A DNA stretch of 64,000 nucleotides, taken from assembly GCA_900095095.1 (NCBI GenBank), contig FMBT01000487.1:1-64000 (forward strand). Direction: 5' to 3'. The notes under the pieces were generated by a model, which did no database searches, had not been told where the DNA came from, and was given only the letters and a program-made list of their open reading frames with translations. Of this stretch, positions 45,901 through 56,102 are shown piece after piece (position 1 is the first letter of the stretch; each line of letters begins with the position of its first letter). The position numbers and the translations under genes are program-made. This stretch comes from Fragilariopsis cylindrus CCMP1102 (lineage: Eukaryota > Bacillariophyta > Bacillariophyceae > Bacillariales > Bacillariaceae).

Positions 45901-47459
45901 TTTCGATTTATGTTAACGATGATAAGATCACAAAGGGGTTAGTGACGAAGGAGAACACCAACGATGATGGTTGTGATTACACCAATACTCCAGCTGCCGC
46001 CAATGACATTGGCAATATCGAAACAGAACAACTTCTTAATGCAATAACAAAAATTTCAGATCTGTTAAGAAAATGTTGGGGTGTAGCAGGAGGTGGCATA
46101 ATTTCATCCAATTTAGCACGAACGAAGGATGGGAAGGTTGCTGTATTTAATCCAACAGTTCCCGGGAAACAAGTATATGCATTATTTGCCTTTGTTGGTA
46201 TTGGCGGATATAGTCAATTACTCCGTGATTTAGATCGTGATGTCATGATTTTGATTAATGATATTGCTAGTGTCGTACATGACGAAATTTATCGTTGGGC
46301 ATTAGGTGAACATGGGCAATGCAATAAGAATAATGGACCAAGTTTTCTAATGGTATGGCGGATTGGTGACTTTATTGAAGTACAAAAAAAGAATAAGGAG
46401 GCAATTGAAAAGATGTTCCGTGATAAAGTCTACAAGACATCGAATAAGAATCATCATCATAATTCTTCTAATTTAAGACGAAGGAATAACAATAGGCATC
46501 ATCGGGTTCCCTATAGTAGTCGTCCACCAAAATCGAAGACGACAAGGATGCATTCTTCTTCTTCGACTAATAGTAGTAGTCAAGACATCCAATTAGAGTC
46601 CTTACCGGGTATACAAGATTTTACGGACCGGGCATTACTTGGTATGCTAAAATCATTTGCTGGTATCCATCGTGATAAGAGTTTACAGGATTGGAAGAAT
46701 GATTTTCGATTAAGTGCAGGTGTTTCTGCATTTGAATATACTGTTGATGTTTTTTATGGTATGGATGCTGGATGGGCTGTAGAAGGTGCTGTTGGGAGTG
46801 AATATAAAATTGATGCAACGTATTTATCACCACATGTTAATATGGCATCCCGAATGATGTCCGCCTCAAAGCAGTATGATTCGACTATACTTTTGAGTAA
46901 GGCAGTTGAAAAATTATTGTCAAAGAACTGTCGTAAGAAATTGCGGCATCTTGATACTGTGTACGTTAAAGGTAGTCATATCAAACAAAGCATATATACG
47001 TACGATGCACGATTTCGTGGTGTAGATTTTTTCCTATTGGAACGTACACCAAAGCAGGCTGATAAAGAAGCTGAAAATTGTACATCTAGTATATGGAATC
47101 GCGATCAAGATGTGCTAGCGATGCGACAGCATATAACACAAGACTTTTTAGATACGTATCATTTTGCTGTTAAGCAATACTTAGGTGGTAAATGGTCCGA
47201 GGCATATGAAACATTCAAAAAGGCAGATAATATAATGATTCGGACTGTTGTTGAGGAAGGATATATTGAAATCATTGATATGGATCAAGATGATTTAGAA
47301 CGTCGTATATACGATGAAGATGATCAACGTGAGGATATTGTTAAGATCCGACGTGAGTTTGGTGATGGTGCATGTCGAACATTAATGAATTATATAGAAC
47401 GACGTAATTTCTCTGCACCAGATGATTGGGATGCAGTACGTCAATTATTTAGTAAATAA
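42904..47459 (+). CDS. membrane-anchored class III nucleotide-cyclase-like protein, three exons
   Basis: The start is the ATG at 42904 (MSDSRSSRSRIVDELVMVDD). Introns 44334..44470 (GTAAGT to CACAG) and 44925..45029 (GTAAGT to TTTAG) restore phase exactly; the product is 1437 aa with no frame breaks. Order: disordered N-terminus, a multi-helix membrane region (LLVLCSTIFLFLEVINLAWL, VWVILVIELIFEVLIR) ending in MALRFFGVVRHWKQMLI, a further helix ALVLMTASVLLLPLLF, a probable extracytoplasmic sensor domain, a helix LLLCIFILGLSFLVII, then the cyclase homology domain from about residue 995. The domain retains DAGWAVEGAVGSEYKIDATY and LSPHVNMASR (substrate Lys, and catalytic Asn and Arg). The two metal-binding Asp positions read FVGIGGYS and NNGPSFLMVW, so both Asp are missing. 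Predicted: inactive alone, or a C2-like half of a heterodimer. Confidence 0.85.
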
Positions 47460-48143
47460 ACGTTGACTAAGATAGAAAGTAAAGTCGGGTCTTTCAATGT
47501 CTCATATTTGACCCCCAGAGCGGGAATCACGCCGCAAATCGCATCGGATTGTATTATAGTAATAGTGCTTTGAAAAATAAAGATTGTCTTTGAAAAAATA
47601 CTAAGTTATACCTCTACTTCTTGTACTTATAAAATATGCGGTTACATATTACTTCGAAAGACTTATTTGATTTGATTTGATTTGATTTAGATTAGATTAG
47701 ATTTAGATTCATCTGATCACCCCATGCATAGAGTATATCAAATATGGCTGTTGTTGTATAATCATAATCATGCCTACAATTGCAGTTAGTTAGTTGGTTT
47801 AGGCTTAGGGAGGAGGTGTGGAACTGGAAGGTTTTGTTACTATTTTGTTACTATTTTGTTGTTTGTTTGTTTGTTTGTTTGTTTGTTTGTTTGTTTGTTT
47901 GTTTGTTTGTTTGTTTGTTTGTTACACTAGTAGGACCTACAAAAATGGACTTTTACGATTCATTGTGCCATTATATGCACGCACATCTCTATCTCTATCT
48001 TTCTCAATACACCTCTTACTCTTCTTTAGCCGTTAAGTGCTTCAATTCAATTCAAATCAATTCAAATCAATTCAAATCAATTCACTTCAATGCACTTCAG
48101 TTCATTTCATTTCAATTCATTTCAATTCATTTTCCTTACTTCC
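47460..48143. other. convergent intergenic spacer with microsatellites
   Basis: Contains the long TGTT run listed separately, GATTT repeats at about 47667-47710 and degenerate TTCAA/ATTCA repeats at about 48035-48130. No gene seen. Confidence 0.6.
47859..47922. repeat. (TGTT)n microsatellite
   Basis: About sixteen uninterrupted tetranucleotide units. A plus-strand frame across it reads as repeated CLFV and is an artefact. Confidence 0.9.
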
Positions 48144-49315
48144 TTACTTCGGAATAACTATTACTGGTATAGATCGTGGTTTTTCTTTTGTTGCTAATGC
48201 TAATGCTACTACTGCAACATTATTTTGTTGTTGTTGAGATCTGTTATCGTTATCATTATCATGATCATTATTATCTTTTCTTCTGTTCCTAATAATGGGT
48301 GCCTTGATTGTTAATGCTAGATCTGATATTGATGCTGATACTTTTGAACAATCAATAGTATCACCCAATTCAATAACATTACTACTACGATTACTACTGT
48401 ATCGACTTCGTTGGTCTTGTTGTTGTTGCTTTTGTTGCTGTTTCTTCTTTTCTACTTCTCTTTCACGCCATTGTATGACACATGGACGTTCTTGTAATAC
48501 TTCTACTGTAATATCATTACCTTCTTCTTCGTCCATACCATTTGATGATGATGATGGCATTAATCGTGATAATCGTGATAATCGTGATGATCGTGAGGAT
48601 GGTAATTGAATATCAATTTGTGCACCATTCTTTGAATCTTGATGCATTCTATAAGAAGATCCGTTCAATAATGAGACAGTTGTTGTACTACTACTACTGA
48701 AAGATGAAAAACTACCACCAGTATTATTATGATTGAACCCACTACTACTACTACTACTACTACTACCTCCCATAGCAGCTTCGAATAATTGTTGCATTAT
48801 TTTTTGATGTATAGCATCATTATTATTATCAGCACTATCTGATGGCGGAAATAAACTATTATCATTGTTATTATTAGCATTATCTCTGTCGTCATTGCCG
48901 CCGCTGCTGTTTTTGTTGTCTCCATGATTACTACTACCACCACCACCAAAAAATCTATCATAATCAACACCGGATGGTAATGATGATGATGATGACGATT
49001 CTCCTCCGAAATATGGTGTTGGACGACGAAGAGGATGAGAAAATCCGTTCTGTTGTTCTTCATAGACTTTTTTTAATGCCTTTTGTTGTTGTTTTTGTTC
49101 GTCATAAAGTTTTTTTCGTTCCTCAAAATCATTTAATTTTTCATGTATTTGATTCATCCCAATAGTATCATTTTCAAACCAAGAACTAATACCATTACTA
49201 AACCATGATGACGATGATGAAGTGCTTGGTGAGTTATTATTGTGTTCTTTTTCATTGTTGTTGTCCTTGTCGTCGTGCTGGACGACGACGATGGAGGAGG
49301 AGTTGATGGAGACAT
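48144..49315 (-). CDS. low-complexity protein with short coiled coil
   Basis: The likely start is the ATG at 49315 (MSPSTPPPSSSSSSTTTRTT). The frame passes to a second one if the T run at 49248-49252 gains a base (MKK-EHNNNSPSTSSSSS), and then reads SWFSNGISSWFENDTIGMNQ. A charged helix (IHEKLNDFEERKKLYDEQKQ) likely forms a coiled coil. Ser/Gly/Asn-rich stretches follow, then a more ordered segment, GAQIDIQLPSSRSS, DITVEVLQERPCVIQWRERE, and a C-terminus with LALTIKAPIIRNRRKDN and RSIPVIVIPK. No known domain; function unknown. The repeated RLSRLSRL and the hydrophobic-acidic blocks are the only distinctive elements. Confidence 0.55.
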
Positions 49316-49860
49316 TTGTTATCCTTTTTTTTCGTCTTCTTCTTCTCGCTTCCTTCGACCCCTTTCTTAACTAACTAGCTACAAAAAGTACAAAAAGTTG
49401 ATTGTAGGATACAGTTATACACCGATGTTTACAACTCTAAATACTTGGCTATATTTCGATATCTGGACGCACTCGTATTGTAGGTTCTTTGTACTTCATC
49501 TATTACACATCCATGATGGTGGTTTGTTGTGCTTTTGTTTTTTTTTATTTTATTTCCTTTCGACTTTCGCTTCCTGTCTGCACGCCGTCGTTCTTTCATT
49601 CCTACTCGTGACTTGATTTTTAAGTCGTGCATTGAGTCTGAAGTCAGCATGTGACAAACAAACGTTCAATCTTGTGGACAGTGTGCTCAGCTCAAGCAAC
49701 GACATTAACATGATGTCGCACATGACATCAAACACAACAATAAACAAATACTGTAGCCTATTACTAAAAGACAAAAGACACATATTTTCACATAAAACAA
49801 CATAGTTGTACTCTAAGTTACTTGAATAAGATAATTTAAATAAAACATATCTAGCTAACA
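49316..49860. other. divergent intergenic region
   Basis: Upstream of both the low-complexity gene (-) and thioredoxin (+). No core promoter motif recognised and no RNA gene seen. Confidence 0.5.
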
Positions 49861-50623
49861 ATGGTCAATCACGTCGGTTCAATGAAAGAATGGGGTACTC
49901 TTATGGAGACCTCGAAGGAAAAACTTGTCGTTGTTGATTTCACTGCAACATGGTGCGTAATAATCGTAATCGTAGTAGATGTAGATTCATTATTCATTCG
50001 TTTTCGATATAAATAAAGTGGCAGGCAGGCAGGCAGGCAGCAACGCATCGAAATGCGAATGTGAATGTGAAATGAGGCAGATGAGATAATATAAAAGCTC
50101 TTCATATGTGTTGTTGTTGTTGTTTTCAAGCAAAAATTGCAAAATACGTGTCGAGAGACATTCTGTCGTCTCGCGTTTGTTTTCTCCTTGTCACGGGGTA
50201 CAGTAGATTTGTATTTATTTTCTGCTGTATACAATTCTATTGGATCGCATCTACTGTTGTATCTCACGCAAAAACACACTGCATTGATCTCTCTCTCTCT
50301 TCTGAACGATTTGACTTTTATTTCATTATTTTCTAATCGTGTTAATTTTTACTTTTCCAACCAAATAAAATAAAATGATAAATAAATAAATGGGTAGGTG
50401 CGGACCATGTAAGCAAATTGCACCAATTTTTGCGAAAATGGCAGAAGAATATCCGGATGCGGAATTTGTGAAAGTGGATGTAGATGATGCGGATGATGTG
50501 GCACAAGCATGTGGTATACAGGCAATGCCAACTTTTCAATTTTTTAAGGATGGTAATAAAATTGATGAATTACAGGGTGCCGATCCCAACAAATTAAAGG
50601 CATTAGTAACAAAGCATAAATAA
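49861..50623 (+). CDS. thioredoxin (cytosolic h-type-like), two exons
   Basis: The ATG at 49861 gives MVNHVGSMKEWGTLMETSKE, and exon 1 ends at 49952 inside the active-site Trp codon. Intron 49953..50397 (445 bp, GTGCGT to GGTAG) is followed by exon 2 to 50623. The joined protein is 105 aa with the redox site WCGPCK, the buried Asp region VVVDFTATWCGPC, KVDVDDADDVAQACGIQAMP with the cis-Pro (AMPTFQFF), and a Gly-rich loop (LQGADPNKLKALV). The length and the absence of a presequence fit a cytosolic or nuclear thioredoxin that reduces target disulfides using thioredoxin reductase. The intron is long for this window and splits the catalytic motif. Confidence 0.95.
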
Positions 50624-52350
50624 ACCGAATCGAACCGAATCGAATCGAATCGAATCGAATCAACTAATTAAATAATCTGAAAAAGAAAAGAAGAAGAAAA
50701 ATAAATGATTCGTCGATCATTAAAAAAAAAATCGAAACGGCATGATGAACGAATGGGTAAATGAATGAGTGAGCGATTCTCTGGGCTGGTTTTGTTGTTC
50801 TATTTATTTGAATAGTAATAAAGATGTTACGCACGTTCTATATAGCATCATGTTATTATCAAAGTAATTAACGGTCTAGAAATAAAAAAAATGCACATTA
50901 TTTACCGCTATTTCTTCAGCACCCCATGATGTATCATATAATATTGTATGTTTCCTGTTTGAATAATTGACTGTACATTCAATAAATATGAGACTTCCTC
51001 ATAGCAGCACGAGATAATCGCTGAATACTAGTTGTTCCATCAACTAATACACGACTTCTACCTAATAGCCCAGATACCATGTATTATGTGGTGATCCATA
51101 ATCAGACACTCCACAATAACAAACACACTAGCTAGGATTCTCCCTCTAAAATGAACTTTCCTTTTAGCCAAAAAAAACAGCCAGCAATAATATTGGAGGA
51201 ACAAAAATACTGATTGATGATGAACTAGTACTATTTGAATCGTATAGTCACCTGCCACAACTTTTCATAATACCATCCTCTGCATACATTCTGCATCATG
51301 TTGCTACCTACCACATCATCACATAATTCCACCATCCTCTACATGCATTCTACATCTTGTGATCAGTCAGCTAATAGTAGTAGTATGCCATGGAAAAACT
51401 TGTCTCTAGATTCTCCTTCAGAAAATCCTCCACCATGAGACCCCATCCATATGAAGTGAGCTATACCATTGAATTAGTAGCATAATAATACAACATGTGA
51501 GTCTGTATGTTGCCTAAGGGAAGGGTTGGAGTAGGAGCATTTTGGGCAGTTGTGTATATCCTTATAGTATGGATCATTGTTCCATCATAGGACATCAAGT
51601 CCAATGGTATGGTTCAGTAATGGTTCAGTAATATTAGTAGTAAGGTTAGAGCTACTACTACTACTAATGTACAGGTGCTGAAAGAAGATAGGGGTGGATA
51701 AAAAACTAGACAGTGTGTGTGACATGACCCCATGCTGTGCTGCATATTCTTCCCCCAAGTCAGACAGTAAGTAAACGAAGTAAATGAATAGATAAATAAA
51801 TATATAATAGAGTGTGAGTGAGATGTGAGTGAGATGTGAGACAGCGTCTAATATTATATGCTATGGTATGAATGAAACCTATCCCTTAATAGGAGTGCCC
51901 GCGTATAGGGGGATGACGTCTTTGGGGCGACCGTTGAATACTTAAAACACCTTTTCTAAACCAATCAGATAGCTTAATCTTATTCCTCGTAAAATTCTAG
52001 CCACTAAGAAAATTCCTACAAAATCCTCCTAGCTAACTTCAATCAAAAGATATGATTTAATAGGTACAATTATGGTGATACGTTTCGCGTGAGCGACGTT
52101 TGAAAAAGTCTACAGCGAAAGTGAATGCAATACCGGTAGCCCATCTTGCGCCATTAGGCTTTGGCATTCGTCATGGATCGGTAGCAGTTGTGTAACCGCT
52201 GTTCTTTGTTCTTGTCACATTCTTTCACGCAACAACCATCTCTCAACACAATATTTATCCCACAACATAATATCTCACATAAAAAAGAAATACAACAAAA
52301 AAAACAGCACAAACATTGAAATTAGCTTAGCTAGAAGATATCATACAGCC
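50624..52350. other. 1.7 kb intergenic spacer
   Basis: Starts with GAATC pentamer repeats (about 50626-50660). Contains a repeated CCATCCTCTRCAT-type motif near 51273 and 51332 and microsatellite ACT runs near 51650. No gene or RNA recognised; a 66-codon minus-strand frame at 51058-51258 is unsupported. Confidence 0.5.
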
Positions 52351-54819
52351 ATGTCATCCACTAGTATCACCGCCTCCGATGACAACCATCTAGTCGAACA
52401 ATTTGCGATGCTTTCCTCAGGAGAAGACGTCGTCGGCGGTGATGAAGTTCTTGGTCGTAGACGTAGTCGTGCCTCGATCAATTTCTTTCAACGTGAAACA
52501 ACTAAATTGGCATCAACACCAGCGAATCCAGCTCCAGCAGCAGCAGGGAGAAGAAGAAATTCATTTATTGGACTTAATGGAAAAATCCAGGATGACTATA
52601 TTGCAAAACGTGCTAGTCTTAATAAACCTAGTAAATCTTTACAAACTACGGTTCCATTATTGGCAGATTTAACAAAAGCTGAATCAATAACACGTATTGA
52701 TGGTGCCATCTTAAGTCAATTATTGATTAGTGGATATGCACGCCTCAATAGTAAAGTTGATGAATTAAATCGTATCAATGTGTACCCAATAGCGGATGGT
52801 GATACTGGTGCTAACATGAAGGTATGTTTAAAACTACCAGCGCGGAATTTAATATTAGATCCATCCTCGTCTATATTACGAGTAGCATCCAATATGGCAG
52901 CGGATGTGCTACTAAATGGACAGGGTAATTCTGGTACAATACTATCACATTTCTATGTTTCATTGGCAGAAGTAATTGGTGATGATTATATGAGTATTGA
53001 TTCAGATTCATTATCAATTAATGAATTTGCACAATGTCTTTCGAAAACAGGTGCAAAAATGAAAGATGCCGTATCGAATCCACAAGAGGGAACAATTATT
53101 TCTGTTAGTCGTGATTCATGTGCACAATTATGGAACTTCGACAAGCCGTCAAACCATTCAAACTTAAAGGAATTATTACATACCTGGAATGCAATTGCAC
53201 AAAGTGAATTGCAAAAGACACCCGATCAATTGATTGTGAATGGTGTGAAGGTATTAGAAAAAGCTGGTACGTTTTGTTTATGTAACTTATAGTATATACG
53301 CCGCACGGCACCGTGCCTGCACTGCACGCTGTACCACCCTTGTCTGTGATGACGATTTCGTTATAATTTCGTCTAATCTAGCCTATCTTCTTCTTCTTCC
53401 GTATGTATCCAATGCATAATTTCAGGCGTCGTCGATTCGGGTGCAGCCGGATTTGTTTATTGCATCGAAGGGATGCTTTTGGCAGCAGAAGGGAAATTAC
53501 TTGAAGCATTCGATCCGAATCTATTCAAAACTGGTGTTAGGAATGCAACCGGTGATGATAATGACCTTGCAATGATCGAAGACCATAATGTATGTGATTC
53601 AAAGTATCAATTTTGTACAGAAGCTGTCATTCTGTTGAAGGATGGCGTAACAAAAAAAGATGTTATTGATATGATCGATACTGAATGCAAGGATATTGGC
53701 GATTCCGTTGCATTAGTTGGTGCACCTGCAAAGGAAGGTGGAGATATGGTAAAGATTCATATCCATACAAATAATCCACAGGATTTTTTTGATAAATTGA
53801 AACCATACAGTCGTGATCCAATCTATAAGAAGGAAAAAGTTGAGGATATGAAAATTATGAGAGAATTAGAACACGGCAAAGAAGGAAAAACTCTTGACTT
53901 AAGTCAAGCGAAGTTTACGATGGTAGGTATGCCCATTGTACTATCACCCGAAAAGTACTCAGAGGAGATATTTGCATTCCCAATATTTGTTGTTCCTGAA
54001 GATACAGGTGAACCAATTGATGGTCGATACACAACTGATACGGAAGTACTTATCGCACTCAATCAGCAACGCAATAAATCTACTGCAACCAAATATTCAA
54101 CAGCAACATCGAGTCCAATGCAAATGAAAATTGAATTATTATTAGCAATTGCAAAAGGGAAACCAATACTTGTATCTGTTGTTTCAACGAATAAAAAGTT
54201 CAGTTCCTTCGGTCGGAATGTGTTACAGGCAATTGATATGTTAGATCCCGAACAAAAGAAATTAATAAACGTTTTCGTTCATGGGATTTCAGACGATATA
54301 TTATTATTGGAGGCAATTACCTGTGCAAAAGAAGGAAAGGATATTGATGAAACTATTGCAATTTGTGATGATGTTGGTAGCCGTACATATCAATGCATCA
54401 ATTTTTTGTCAAGTGTAACACGTAATAAGTTGAAAGCCTGGCGACCAGCAATGTTTCCTGATGAAATTATTGATGGGACATACAAAGTGTGCGGAACACC
54501 CGGATGTGTTCGTGTGGATGGTTGTCCCGCTGATCAAAGGATCTTCCTTTCTTTTGCTGAAATTGGAATGACAGATTCCATGTTGAATGCATTTGAGGTT
54601 GCGGTTAAACACATCAAGGATGGACTCCAATCAGGACAGAAGATAGGGAACGTACTGATCCCCTGTGTTGGTCGACCAGATACCGGCCATTTGTTACTTA
54701 AAATGATTGAAGAAGCTGGAATTGAAATTATTGGTACCCCAAGAATTTATGCCGAAGGAATATTTGCTGTTATGTCTGAATGGGGAGCAGTTACTTTAAA
54801 ATACAAGATTGTTGAATAA
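52351..54819 (+). CDS. DAK2-DegV fusion (FakA-FakB-like fatty-acid kinase)
   Basis: ATG at 52351. One intron, 53267..53425 (GTACGT to TTCAG), gives 769 aa with correct phase (EKAG-VVDSGAAGF). A DAK2/DhaL kinase domain occupies about residues 115-320, with the signature NVYPIADGDTGANM at about 143-156, NGQGNSGTILSHF and NPQEGTIISV. A FakA-type middle region follows (KYQFCTEAVILL, DSVALVGAPAKEGGDMVKIH, IHTNNPQDFF). From about residue 470 comes a DegV/FakB-type lipid-binding domain: FAFPIFVVPEDTGEPIDGRY, TATSSPMQMKIELLLAIAKG and KPILVSVVSTNKKFSSFG, ending AVMSEWGAVTLKYKIVE. In bacteria FakA phosphorylates fatty acids presented by the separate protein FakB. Here both are on one chain. The Ser/Arg-rich N-terminus lacks a clear targeting signal. 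The origin is probably bacterial (inference). Confidence 0.85.
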
Positions 54820-56102
54820 TAATACTGTGAACCAGCATCTCATTGCATCCCTCTTGTATGGTGTGACACAATCATTATTCTTCATGGCAAATAATATCAA
54901 GTAAAAAAAGAAGAAATGTTCATACCAAGAGCTCAAAAAACATCAAAAAGTATTGTAATGCATTTGACAACGTTTCATTTCACCTTTGTTATTTGCCTTT
55001 TGAAACTATCTCCCATACATTTTACTATTCTAAAAATAAAACATCATTCCATACTGTATACTATGCTTTAGGACCTATTTCTTTATTAGCTAGCAGGTAC
55101 CTTTTTTGGCAAAATTGTTTGAAATCTCGTCTGTGCATTTCGCTTTGATACAATAACTTTAAGGCAACCAAAGTATGGATGTTTACACGTACGTATTAGT
55201 TATAAAATAGCACGAGTAAATAGTAAAAAGCAACGAAGAAGAAGAAGAAGATCACGATGAACAACATACTTCCTCCGTCGCACCGGAAAACGCGCAGAGG
55301 GCTTATGGTATGGAATTTTCACAGAATAAGTGTGCGCTTCTCACGATAGCCCTCTTCGCGTTTTCCGGTGCACGGAGGAAGTACTCTCCTCACCAGATAC
55401 CACTCATTCTTCTTTTGTCCATCACGTCGATGGTATCACCAACGAGGATTCGCCGTCATCGTCGTCAAGTGAACAGTAGTAGCAACGTTTGGAAATTTGA
55501 AAGGATTCGATATGATGAGGAAATAGCATGCTTGGTACTCTAAGGGTTAGAGAGGAATCGAATCAAATCAATCAATCAATCGACCTAGTAGCTAGTAGAA
55601 TAAAACTGAATAAAAAAAGAATGCGACTATCAATTCAAATACAAATACAAACACTAGCTGGTAACATATCGTTACTGAACCGTATTATAATACTCTCAAA
55701 TATGTAATATACAGACTCAATATCTCTCCTTCAGTTGAACGATACAGTTGTCCTTTGTGCTGCCACTGCCATTGCTGTCGTTGTCGGCGTTGTTATTGTT
55801 GTCGTCACATTGATGGTGTATAACATATAAATTACTAATTCTATATTCAATAGTAAAATTTTAGAATCAATCATTATTCTAGCAGAACCATTTTTTTTTG
55901 TTTAGAATCTGAAGATAGAATAATCGTTTACTTCTCATTGTATTGTTGATTTTTTATCTATTCATTCATTTAATCCTTATTTCTCATATTCTTATTCCAA
56001 ACTAGCTGCAGTAGCTAGTCTAGTCTAGTCTAGTCTAGTCTAGTATACGCTTTTACTGCGTTTGGCCTACCCTCGTATATCCTTCCTATTGTTTCGTTGA
56101 TG
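54820..56102. other. convergent 1.3 kb intergenic spacer
   Basis: Holds the snap-back element at 55267-55383, AATC repeats near 55566 and a TAGTC pentamer run at about 56017-56042. No gene is called: the plus-strand frame at 55310-55543 runs through the hairpin arm and is probably spurious. Confidence 0.6.
55267..55383. mobile_element. TA-flanked near-perfect hairpin, Stowaway/mariner-like MITE candidate
   Basis: Left arm 55267-55303 and right arm 55348-55383 are reverse complements over 36 of 37 positions, apart from one bulged base and one mismatch, around a 44-nt loop. Ends read TA|CTTCCTCCGT ... ACGGAGGAAG|TA. A TA duplication is the Tc1/mariner hallmark, and CTTCCTCCGT differs at one base from the plant Stowaway terminal consensus CTCCCTCCGT. 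The 113-bp interior carries no coding capacity, as expected of a non-autonomous element. The hairpin size also fits a small-RNA precursor, which is an alternative. Confidence 0.7.

Noticed and set aside
47780-48157. Frame with repeated CLFV
   Set aside because: Translation of the TGTT microsatellite; not a protein.
4391-49315. Programmed ribosomal frameshifting as the cause of the split frames
   Set aside because: Sites are scattered in ordinary short runs without a common slippery heptamer or visible downstream structure, and they hit unrelated genes. Sequence error is simpler.
55310-55543. 77-codon frame crossing the hairpin
   Set aside because: Its first part is the loop and right arm of the snap-back element; the rest has no protein-like features.
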